This document shows, one piece after another, positions 25,716 to 32,616 of a DNA stretch of 58,129 nt. The DNA comes from Bacteroidia bacterium (lineage in GTDB: Bacteria > Bacteroidota > Bacteroidia > J057), in NCBI GenBank assembly GCA_030430205.1, contig JAUIGE010000039.1, positions 1 through 58,129 on the forward strand, read 5' to 3'. The notes beneath the pieces are model-generated. The model saw only the letters and a program-made list of their open reading frames with translations, was not told the DNA's origin and did no database searches. Position 1 is the first letter of the stretch, and each line of letters starts with the position of its first letter. The position numbers were made by a program, and so were the translations under genes.

Positions 25716-27299
25716 TTACGGTTCAAATAAAACCAATTGACCTTCTTCTACCTCAAAAGTTGAAATATTTTCTACCGTTATCAGCTTGTTGATCAAGGCA
25801 AAATCTTTTTCCTTATATGCATGTATAAGCTGAGAAGAAGTAGTCTGAGGAATAGAAGAAAGTATGGGGAGCTTTAGTTTTTTGATATTCTGGCTTTGCC
25901 ACCTTGGATACCCGCCATTCATTTTATTGCCAACCTCAAGAAGTTGCTTTTTTACAAAATCAGACAAGAGGATTGCTGCTAATAACTCAAGTTCTTCAAG
26001 TGATTTTCCTGAAATATAATATAGATTATGGTGAGGATAGAACTCCCCTTTATCTATATGAAGAAATTTGTTTCCCGTAATATCTGGAAGAATGATTTTA
26101 GGTGTTTCTCTAAGTCCGAAATGAACTCTATCTATGGTTCTAAACCAGTTTTCAGGGTTCTTTTTCGCTATATGCCTACTGGAAAGGGCCTCTCTATTTG
26201 CCTCAAAATACGCTTTTGCTTTTGGGTAATGATCAAGATCAATTAATTTTCCATCGGCTTCATAAGGATTGATTAAGTAGTTTCCCTGCCAGCTTATTTG
26301 ATCTCCTTTTACTCCTTTTGAAGTCAAAATTGGAAGAAGCACTTGCTGTTCAACTAGTTTGTTAAAATCTTTTCGGATGAAAATTTTGTCTCGACCTGTG
26401 GCTACGCCAATGCCAATTGAAAAGCCCTGTTCAGCAATAGATGCGAGTTTTAAACGAATATTCCCATGCTCATACTTCCGGGCGAACCAATTGGTAGTTG
26501 CCTGGTTGAGCTCCCTTTGGGGTTGAGATTCCTGAGAAAAATGAATAAACGAAGACAGATCGCTCAATTGAAAATAAGGAGCCGTCGCCTTGTTCCGTGA
26601 GTTTACAATGTTTGTAATAGCAGGATAAGCAATAACAGATTCCTCAAAGGCATCTACTTCTTCTAAATCAATTATTTCCTGAATACGGTATTGGGCAGAA
26701 ATTAATTCCCTCAGGTTTTTTCCATATTGATTTTTCAACCATCTATTGGAACAAATAAATGAAAGACAACCATTCGGTTTTAAAAGACTTAGTCCTTTTT
26801 CGTAAAAGGGTATGTAGAGATCACTCCTATGGGTAAATGTTCGGTATTTTGTTTTGTAAATCTCTTTTTGATCATCTGGAATATTTTCATGCCTTACGTA
26901 AGGAGGATTACCGATGATTAGGTCGCATGATTGGGGTTCCATTAATAAAAAATCGCCCTGCTTGAAAAGCGAATCTATTGGAATGCCTCCTAACTCCCTG
27001 ATAAGAGAGGACACACGGGTTTTAAGTATCTCCATACTGGCCTTATCAATATCATAAAACTCAAGGTTCTCCAGCGCATGCTGAAAATCAAATCCAAAGT
27101 CGATAGCTGATTTGTAAAGTCTTTTGATTATAGCGAGCGTGAAAACACCCTCTCCAGCTGAAGGCTCTATGACTCGTAGTTTACGCAAATCTTTTTCTGG
27201 TACGTAATCAACCAAATCAAGCATTTTTTCAACCACAGAAGCCTTCGTCAGGACCACTCCATGATGTTTGCCATTTGATCTTTCCCCGTACATTTTCAT
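25716..27299 (-). CDS. Type II DNA adenine-N6 methyltransferase, PaeR7I/XhoI-type
   Basis: The 527-residue methyltransferase has an N-terminal SAM-binding region (LRVIEPSAGEGVFTLAI, about residues 40-56), the catalytic motif IGNPPYVRHEN near residue 130 (NPPY, adenine-specific), and a C-terminal target-recognition half with ILPDITGNKFLH and GGYPRWQSQNIKKL. Its size and layout match M.PaeR7I, which methylates adenine in CTCGAG. The upstream overlapping gene (ATGA overlap at 27296-27299) is a broken endonuclease that also resembles PaeR7I, supporting this assignment. With the nuclease dead it is now an orphan methyltransferase that could still mark DNA. The locus is AT-rich compared with the surrounding genes. 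Confidence 0.87.
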   Translation of the reverse strand: MKMYGERSNGKHHGVVLTKASVVEKMLDLVDYVPEKDLRKLRVIEPSAGEGVFTLAIIKRLYKSAIDFGFDFQHALENLEFYDIDKASMEILKTRVSSLIRELGGIPIDSLFKQGDFLLMEPQSCDLIIGNPPYVRHENIPDDQKEIYKTKYRTFTHRSDLYIPFYEKGLSLLKPNGCLSFICSNRWLKNQYGKNLRELISAQYRIQEIIDLEEVDAFEESVIAYPAITNIVNSRNKATAPYFQLSDLSSFIHFSQESQPQRELNQATTNWFARKYEHGNIRLKLASIAEQGFSIGIGVATGRDKIFIRKDFNKLVEQQVLLPILTSKGVKGDQISWQGNYLINPYEADGKLIDLDHYPKAKAYFEANREALSSRHIAKKNPENWFRTIDRVHFGLRETPKIILPDITGNKFLHIDKGEFYPHHNLYYISGKSLEELELLAAILLSDFVKKQLLEVGNKMNGGYPRWQSQNIKKLKLPILSSIPQTTSSQLIHAYKEKDFALINKLITVENISTFEVEEGQLVLFEP

Positions 27300-27845
27300 A
27301 CATCAAAATGGTTTGATTTGCCCTGCAAATGGCCCATAAACGCTAGCAGAAATGAATGAATTGAAATCGTTTCATCGAGTGATCCAAATTGACCGCTTGA
27401 ATCAGACCAAATTAATGAAGCTGCAGAATAGTGTTTTTCAAGCATCAGTTTCTGACAAAGCAAGACATACCGATCCAGGTAACTTGTCAAAATGAATTCT
27501 GACCTGGCAGAATAATGAGGCTCATTTATTTTATACTTTGAACCGCATAGAAAGTCCTGTTTGCACAACCATATAAGGGCATATAGAACATATAAGTATG
27601 ACCGCATTTTCGCCTTATATGCCCTTAAATGGCCTATATGGTTTCAAAACAGGTATTGCATGAGCAGAAACTTAAACAGACAATCTACCAGGTCCTAAGT
27701 ATAATTGTTTTCCTCCTGTCACAGCTCCTCTATTCCCTTGGTCAACTTTCTTGCCTCCGTGAAACTGTGCATTTCGTGTATCCCAGAAGTGCTTAATAGC
27801 TCTTACTATCAAAGGATCATATTGGTCTATAGATAGGTTTTCCAT
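27296..27845 (-). pseudogene. Disrupted XhoI/PaeR7I-type restriction endonuclease
   Basis: Two fragments of one gene are visible. The first (ATG 27845 to stop 27672, 57 codons) reads LIVRAIKHFWDTRNAQ and QGNRGAVTGGKQ, matching the N-terminus of XhoI/PaeR7I nucleases (VAQFWDGR, GVLGGRN). The second (about 27540 down to 27296) reads EPHYSARSEF, SYLDRYVLLCQKLMLEKHY and SAASLI, matching the C-terminal third. A full protein is about 245 residues; roughly 100 central codons containing the catalytic PD-(D/E)xK core are missing. A 75-base hairpin element (27568-27642) lies at the junction. Around 27680 a second frame reads DLVDCLFKFLL, so there may also be a frameshift. The continuous 103-codon frame from 27607 starts inside the hairpin and is unlikely to be functional. 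Confidence 0.72.
27568..27642. repeat. Dispersed long-hairpin element, copy 2
   Basis: Arms accatataagggcatataga.. (27568-27596) and ..aaatggcctatatggt (27614-27642) are near-complementary around a loop of about 17 bases. The arms share catataag, cttatatgccctta and atggt with the element at 280-354. It sits at the deletion junction of the restriction endonuclease pseudogene. Confidence 0.7.
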
Positions 27846-27881
27846 GTAACTTTAAAGATAAACAAAATTTGGATTCCCCCG

Positions 27882-29192
27882 CTACACTACCCGCAACCGC
27901 ACCTTCTTCCGCTTCAGGCGGGAATTATCCAGCTCCCGGATCACCCGCTCCACTTCCCCCGCCGCTAGCGCGACGAAAGCGCAATCCTGCTTCAGCTCGA
28001 TGCCACCGACCTGATCTGAGGAAAGCCCTCCCTGCTTAAAAAGCAGGCCCGCAATATCTCCCTTGGAGATCTTATCTTTTCGGCCACCCGAGACGAAAAT
28101 CGTCTTCCAGCCCGTCGGCTCCGGCAGCGGCGCTGCCTGCAATTTCTCCACCTGTGGAGCATCTATGAAGAAGGGCAATTCTTCTCCGCTCCAATGCAGG
28201 ATATAGGCGGTGCCATCGCTATGCATGCGGGCCGTACGGCCGTTGCGGTGGGTGAATTCATGCTCATGGACCGGCAGGTGATAATGGATAATGAAAGCGA
28301 GCTCGGGGATGTCGAGGCCGCGGGAGGCCAGGTCTGTGGCGAGGATGAGCTGGTGGGTGCCGTTGCGAAATTTGATCAGGACGCGCTCGCGGTCCTGCTG
28401 CTCCAGGCCGCCGTAGTAGCAGCCGTGGGCGATGCCCTTTTCGCTGAGGTAGTCGCTGATGCGCTGTATGCTTTCTTTGAAGTTGATGAAGACGATGCCC
28501 GGCTTATTGCCGATGTGGCAGAGGGCCTGTACAAGCGTATCGAGCTTGTCTTTGTCAGGCGAAAGGATCCGCCGGAGCTGGAGTTTGGGCGGCCCATCGG
28601 CCGCGAAGTTGAGCTTTTTGGGCTCTTTCAGCCCGACGAAGTCGGGGATCTCTACCTCATGCGTAGCAGAGGTCAATATCTTCCTGCGCAGATTGCGCAG
28701 GGAGACGAGGATCTCCCGCATCTCGGTCTCGAAACCTATTTCGAGGGATTTGTCAAACTCGTCCAGCACCAGGGTGCTGATGTGCCCGGTAGAGAAGGTT
28801 TCTCTTCTCAGGTGGTCGGCCACCCGGCCGGGCGTCCCGATCAGGATGGCTGGCGCATGCGCCAGTTCGATTTTGTCTTTGGCGATCGGCCTGCCGCCGT
28901 AGACGGCATTCGCCTTATAGCCGGTCCCCATCTCGCGGATGACCTGCTCGATCTGTATCGCGAGTTCGCGCGAAGGCACCAGGATCATCACCTGCACATC
29001 CGTGCAGTTTTCATCCAATGCAGCCACGATGGGCAGCAAAAAGGCAAGGGTCTTGCCGGTGCCGGTAGGGGAAAGCAGCACCACTTCATCGGAGCTGTCG
29101 ATCGCTTTTTGGGCTGCTTCCTGCATCGGATTGAGTTGCTCAATCTGAAGTTTCTGAAGGATTTGCCGAAGGGTTTTTGTGGGAGTAGACAT
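27882..29192 (-). CDS. DEAD-box RNA helicase, DbpA-like
   Basis: The 436-residue helicase has the motifs in order: Q-motif region (LNPMQEAAQ), motif I SPTGTGKT, Ia PSRELA, Ib TPGR, motif II DEFD (instead of DEAD), motif III SAT, IV IVFINFK, V TDLASRGLDIP and VI HRNGRTAR. The C-terminal 75 residues (KTIFVSGGRKDKISKGDIAG ... KKVRLRV) match the DbpA RNA-binding domain, which in E. coli directs the helicase to 23S rRNA during large-subunit assembly. A role in ribosome biogenesis is likely. ATG 29192 is preferred; ATG 29213 would add seven residues. DEFD rather than DEAD is a mild deviation seen in some relatives. Confidence 0.88.
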   Translation of the reverse strand: MSTPTKTLRQILQKLQIEQLNPMQEAAQKAIDSSDEVVLLSPTGTGKTLAFLLPIVAALDENCTDVQVMILVPSRELAIQIEQVIREMGTGYKANAVYGGRPIAKDKIELAHAPAILIGTPGRVADHLRRETFSTGHISTLVLDEFDKSLEIGFETEMREILVSLRNLRRKILTSATHEVEIPDFVGLKEPKKLNFAADGPPKLQLRRILSPDKDKLDTLVQALCHIGNKPGIVFINFKESIQRISDYLSEKGIAHGCYYGGLEQQDRERVLIKFRNGTHQLILATDLASRGLDIPELAFIIHYHLPVHEHEFTHRNGRTARMHSDGTAYILHWSGEELPFFIDAPQVEKLQAAPLPEPTGWKTIFVSGGRKDKISKGDIAGLLFKQGGLSSDQVGGIELKQDCAFVALAAGEVERVIRELDNSRLKRKKVRLRVV

Positions 29193-29219
29193 GTTTTTTA
29201 CCTGTTTCGGCAAATTGAT

Positions 29220-29759
29220 TTATGCAGTAAACTTAAGGACGCTTTCAACTTTCGCCGCTTCCCGAATTCTTGTTTCATTATCTTTTTTAATGACATATTC
29301 TTGCTTTTTCACAACCAATTTCCACCATAATACTGCTGGAATAAGATTGCCGGCATGCTTTTCAAGCCTGTAAATAAACTCAATATTAGGGTCTTCTCTA
29401 TCATTGAAAATCCTACTAAGTCGGGTATAGTGTATTGCCAGATCTTCAGAGAGTGACTTCTTGGTCCTATTCAAAATTCGAATATACTCAGACAAATAAA
29501 CCCCAAAACTTTTCTCAGGAGTGAAAGCTTCTTTATCGATATAGTTTTCCATTTGAAATCGGAGCCTCATTAAATCGGAGAAGATCTGCTGATCTTTTGT
29601 CCTTTCTCTTAAAAGCTTAAATCTAAAAGCTTTTATTTCTTCATTTGAGCTTTTCCTCTCAGCCACCGTCATATCTTGAGGAATCATCATGGATTCAGCT
29701 ATTTCTTCATCTGAGTACTGCTTCCGGAGTTCTGTATATATTTTTTCGTACTTATCCAT
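29220..29759 (-). CDS. HTH-containing protein, candidate antitoxin
   Basis: The 179-residue product is charged and helical, with a Cro/C1-like helix-turn-helix pattern in the C-terminal half: GVYLSEYIRILN, SEDLAIHYTRLSRIF and NIEFIYRLEKHAG (about residues 88-150). The start overlaps the end of the upstream gene by eight bases, so the two are translationally coupled. A small HTH protein downstream of a small enzyme-like protein, behind a palindromic operator, is the usual reverse-order toxin-antitoxin layout. I infer that it represses the operon and neutralises its partner; this is not shown by the sequence alone. Both genes are AT-rich compared with the helicase and transporter genes around them. 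Confidence 0.7.
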   Translation of the reverse strand: MDKYEKIYTELRKQYSDEEIAESMMIPQDMTVAERKSSNEEIKAFRFKLLRERTKDQQIFSDLMRLRFQMENYIDKEAFTPEKSFGVYLSEYIRILNRTKKSLSEDLAIHYTRLSRIFNDREDPNIEFIYRLEKHAGNLIPAVLWWKLVVKKQEYVIKKDNETRIREAAKVESVLKFTA

Positions 29760-30222
29760 CTTTCAGGTATTTTGAAATTAATAGTTTTGAGGTTTCCCCA
29801 AATACTGCCATTTGATTTCCGATTTGAATGAACCCATATTGTATCTGATAGTAACTGATTAACTGGGTTTTAGGAACTAAGAAAACAAAGCCGTCATAAC
29901 CATTTAAGAAAGCTTTCTTACACGTAAATGAGATGAGACAACCTGGTATGTTTTTGATTTTTTTCCCTTTCCCCTTATTTTTTTCGGAAGATTCTATTAG
30001 GTTAATGTGAATCCTAAACTCTTCGGGAATATCAATTAGAGAAATAAGTCCTAAGATTTCTTCCTGATCAAGTAAATGAATCTTGTAAACTTCATGATTC
30101 TTTTCTTGGTACCAATCAAAAATAAACCGGGAATCCTGCTTAAGCTTTCTCAATTCAATCAAGCTAACTCTTTCAATAATTCCCTTTATTTTCTCTTCAG
30201 TTTCAGCATTTATTAAATCCAT
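29752..30222 (-). CDS. GNAT-like small protein, candidate toxin
   Basis: The 156-residue product has features of a GNAT acetyltransferase-type fold: paired strands HEVYKIHLLDQEEILGLISL and EEFRIHINLIE, then GCLISFTCKKAFLNGYDGFV, where the helix after the GCLI segment would sit at the acetyl-CoA site, and finally LVPKTQLISYYQIQYGFIQIG. The classic Q/RxxGxG/A loop is not obvious, so cofactor binding is uncertain. It is the first gene of a two-gene operon with the HTH protein and lies about 30 bases downstream of an 11-base palindrome. Toxin activity is inferred only from this arrangement; a simple metabolic acetyltransferase-like role is the alternative. Confidence 0.65.
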   Translation of the reverse strand: MDLINAETEEKIKGIIERVSLIELRKLKQDSRFIFDWYQEKNHEVYKIHLLDQEEILGLISLIDIPEEFRIHINLIESSEKNKGKGKKIKNIPGCLISFTCKKAFLNGYDGFVFLVPKTQLISYYQIQYGFIQIGNQMAVFGETSKLLISKYLKDG

Positions 30223-30251
30223 TCAAGTACAATCATCTATCTAAATCATAC

Positions 30252-30282
30252 AATAATATTTATGAATATAGTAAATATTATC
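30252..30282. promoter_or_regulatory. Palindromic operator-like site upstream of the GNAT-like/HTH operon
   Basis: Arms AATAATATTTA (30252-30262) and TAAATATTATC (30272-30282) match at 10 of 11 positions around a 9-base spacer. The site lies 30-60 bases before the start codon of the operon, where an autoregulating HTH protein would bind. Confidence 0.55.
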
Positions 30283-30339
30283 AACGAATAGAAGCAATAA
30301 ATTTGGGGATTTATCTTAAGCAATAAGGACATTTAATTT

Positions 30340-30374
30340 CCCCAAAAAACAAAAGACCCGGCCAAGGCCAGGTC
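30340..30374 (-). terminator. Rho-independent terminator after the ABC ATPase gene
   Basis: Read on the minus strand, GACCTGGCC-TT-GGCCGGGTC forms a strong stem followed by TTTTGTTTTTT. It ends the adaptor-ATPase operon. Confidence 0.88.
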
Positions 30375-30404
30375 CAATAATTTATAAAAAAGCTGTTTAC
30401 ATGC

Positions 30405-31103
30405 TTATTTCGTCATGTCGATCGGCATATTGGTTCTGTTTTCAGAAACGATTTTGCCGTCGAGCAGGCGCACGATGCGGTGACCGTACTCAGCGTTGGC
30501 TGAGGAGTGCGTCACCATGATGACGGTGGTGCCTTCCTCATTGAGTTTGGTCAACATTTTCATCACATCATTGCCGTTGGCGGAGTCCAGGTTACCTGTA
30601 GGCTCATCCGCCAGGATGATTTTGGGGGTGTTGACGATGGCGCGGCTCACAGCGACACGCTGCTGCTGACCACCGGAAAGCTGCTGTGGGAAGTGGTTGC
30701 GGCGGTGCATCATGCTCATGCTTTCGAGCACTTCTTCGACGCGCTTCTTGCGATCAGAGGCTTTCATTTTTGTATAAATGAGGGGCAGCTCGACATTTTC
30801 GAATACTGTCAGCTCATCGATCAGGTTAAAGCTTTGGAAAACAAAGCCGATGTTCATCTTGCGCAGGTTGGCGCGCTGGCGCTCATTGTACTTCGACACC
30901 TCGTGATCGAGGAAGTGGTACTCCCCACCAGATGGATTGTCAATCAATCCGAGGATGTTGAGCAGGGTAGACTTTCCACAACCCGAAGGACCCATGATGG
31001 AAAGAAACTCCCCTTCTTTGACCTCCAAAGAGATTTCATTGAGTGCTGTAGTTTCGATCTCCTCCGTGCGGTAGTACTTGGTTAAATTGACTATTCGTAT
31101 CAT
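30405..31103 (-). CDS. ABC transporter ATP-binding protein (LolD/MacB type)
   Basis: The 232-residue ATPase has Walker A GPSGCGKST (about residues 39-47), Q-loop FVFQSFNLIDELT, signature LSGGQQQRVAVSRAIV, Walker B ILADEPTGNLD and switch His in MVTHS. These and the size place it in the MacB/LolD/FtsE-like class that drives FtsX-type permeases for export of peptides, lipids or drugs. It follows the adaptor gene on the same strand with an 86-base gap and is followed by a strong terminator. No permease gene is next to it, so the membrane partner must be encoded elsewhere. Confidence 0.93.
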   Translation of the reverse strand: MIRIVNLTKYYRTEEIETTALNEISLEVKEGEFLSIMGPSGCGKSTLLNILGLIDNPSGGEYHFLDHEVSKYNERQRANLRKMNIGFVFQSFNLIDELTVFENVELPLIYTKMKASDRKKRVEEVLESMSMMHRRNHFPQQLSGGQQQRVAVSRAIVNTPKIILADEPTGNLDSANGNDVMKMLTKLNEEGTTVIMVTHSSANAEYGHRIVRLLDGKIVSENRTNMPIDMTK

Positions 31104-31189
31104 ATCGTGGGGGGTAAGTTGGTTTGTTATAGTAAATAATGTAGGATAAGCTTTAGCTAAAGATAATTTGCAGAGGCAAAAGGTTGCAT

Positions 31190-32443
31190 CTATTCAGTAA
31201 GAACCAATTGATCTACTTCATTAAAAGTCTGGTAATTGGAAGTGACCACCTTCTCGCCTTTTTCAAGACCTTCAAGCACTTCATAGAAGCGGTCGCTCTG
31301 GCGTCCGATGCGGATATCGCGTTTGTAGGCGATGTCGCCATCCACGACATAAACCCAATTGCCACCCGTAGACTGGTAGAAGCCGCCTCTGGCGAGCAAT
31401 ATGGCTTGTGTCTCCTCGCTTAAAGCGAGGCGAATTTGCAGCGTTTGTCCACGCTTGATACCGTCAGCCACCGAGCCTTCAAACTCCATATCTACTTCGA
31501 AAGTACCGTTATTGATTTCGGGATAAACCTTCCGGATCACCAGCGAATAGCGATCACCGGCATAGGGGAAATCCCCTTTCAGGCCCGCGCTGATGCGCGA
31601 GTTGTAGTGCTCATCTATGCGCGCGCGCACTTTGAAGCCGTCCGGCTCATCGACCTGCCCCAGGCGCTGTCCCTGCGAAATCGTCTGACCGATTTCTACA
31701 CGGATATTGCCCAGCTGCCCGCTGACGGGCGCTTTGATCGTCAGGTTGGCGAGGCTTTGCTGAATGGCGTCGAGGTTGCGGTCAACAAGCCGCAGAGACT
31801 TTTCCACCTGGAAAAGCTGCTGCTCCCGCAGCACTGAGTCCTTATCTATGCGACGGCGCATGATGCTGCGGCGCTTGGCAACCTGCTCATAGCTGATTTC
31901 CAGCGTTTGAAACTCCTGCTCCGATATCACCTGATCCTTAAACAGCTGCTTGCTGCGCGTGTATTGCTGTTTGAGGTCTTTCATTTGATAATCAAGCTGT
32001 GCCAGCTGATCTTCCAGGGCAAGGCCGCTGGTCTCCAGGTTGATTTTCGTATTGCGAAGCTGATCTGCCTGCTCCAATAGATTGGTCTGCAGGTTCATAT
32101 AATTGAGCTCCAACCCAGGGTTGGTCAATTTCATGATCAAATCCCCTTTCTTCACATTTTCACCCCCTTCCAGATATATCTCTTTTACCTGCCCGCCTTC
32201 AATAGCTGTAACAAAAACAGTATTCAGGGGTAATACTTCGCCGTTTATAGCGATAAATTCCTGAAAGGCGCCATAGTCTACGGTAGAGACGGTCAGTCTC
32301 TCCTTTGGCACTTTGAGGCGGGAAGTTCCCGATTGCCGGTAAACCATCGTTGCTAAAAATATCAACAATGCGGGGACCCCGACGTAAACGAGGATTTTTT
32401 GTAACGACCACTTTTTCTTTGAAATTTGTCGATCCATTGCCAT
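31190..32443 (-). CDS. HlyD/MacA-family membrane-fusion (periplasmic adaptor) protein
   Basis: The 417-residue adaptor has an N-terminal membrane anchor (about residues 14-32, ILVYVGVPALLIFLATMVY). A lipoyl/barrel-sandwich half-motif follows (VKKGDLIMKLTNPGLELNYM), then a long coiled-coil hairpin (about 100-215, rich in Q, L, R and E), the second half (LANLTIKAPVSGQLGNI) and a beta-barrel. It would bridge an inner-membrane ABC transporter and an outer-membrane channel. ATG 32443 and ATG 32437 are both possible starts. A sigma-54-like promoter lies 46-60 bases upstream, and the divergent NtrC-type regulator is the likely activator. Confidence 0.9.
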   Translation of the reverse strand: MAMDRQISKKKWSLQKILVYVGVPALLIFLATMVYRQSGTSRLKVPKERLTVSTVDYGAFQEFIAINGEVLPLNTVFVTAIEGGQVKEIYLEGGENVKKGDLIMKLTNPGLELNYMNLQTNLLEQADQLRNTKINLETSGLALEDQLAQLDYQMKDLKQQYTRSKQLFKDQVISEQEFQTLEISYEQVAKRRSIMRRRIDKDSVLREQQLFQVEKSLRLVDRNLDAIQQSLANLTIKAPVSGQLGNIRVEIGQTISQGQRLGQVDEPDGFKVRARIDEHYNSRISAGLKGDFPYAGDRYSLVIRKVYPEINNGTFEVDMEFEGSVADGIKRGQTLQIRLALSEETQAILLARGGFYQSTGGNWVYVVDGDIAYKRDIRIGRQSDRFYEVLEGLEKGEKVVTSNYQTFNEVDQLVLTE

Positions 32444-32488
32444 GAAAGGTAGCTTTTTCGGATTAATTCTTCTATCTTTCCTCTAAGG

Positions 32489-32503
32489 TCAATAAATGTG
32501 CCA
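32489..32503 (-). promoter_or_regulatory. Sigma-54-like -24/-12 promoter for the exporter operon
   Basis: The minus strand reads TGGCAC-N5-TTGA, one base from the sigma-54 consensus TGGCAC-N5-TTGC. Spacing between the GG and the -12 G is correct, and the adaptor start codon follows about 46 bases downstream. The mismatch at the -12 C lowers certainty. Confidence 0.55.
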
Positions 32504-32567
32504 CCGGGCCTAATGCATTGATAGATAGATATTTACATTCCGTTTTCTCTATTTGAAAGCAAGCGAT

Positions 32568-32584
32568 TGTTCCACTGTGGTACA
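32568..32584. promoter_or_regulatory. Candidate enhancer (UAS) for the NtrC-type regulator
   Basis: TGTtCCAC-T-GTGGtACA is a near-perfect 17-base palindrome. It lies about 65-80 bases upstream of the sigma-54-like -24 element, within the usual enhancer distance, and just before the regulator gene. A second small palindrome (TTTCAaaaTGAAA) follows near 32594. Confidence 0.5.
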
Positions 32585-32616
32585 TTGCTGCGTTTCAAAA
32601 TGAAACATAAACAAAA

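Noticed and set aside
28194-29330. 378-codon plus-strand frame opposite the DEAD-box helicase
   Set aside because: All helicase motifs are on the minus strand; the plus frame is open only because of the high GC of the helicase gene.
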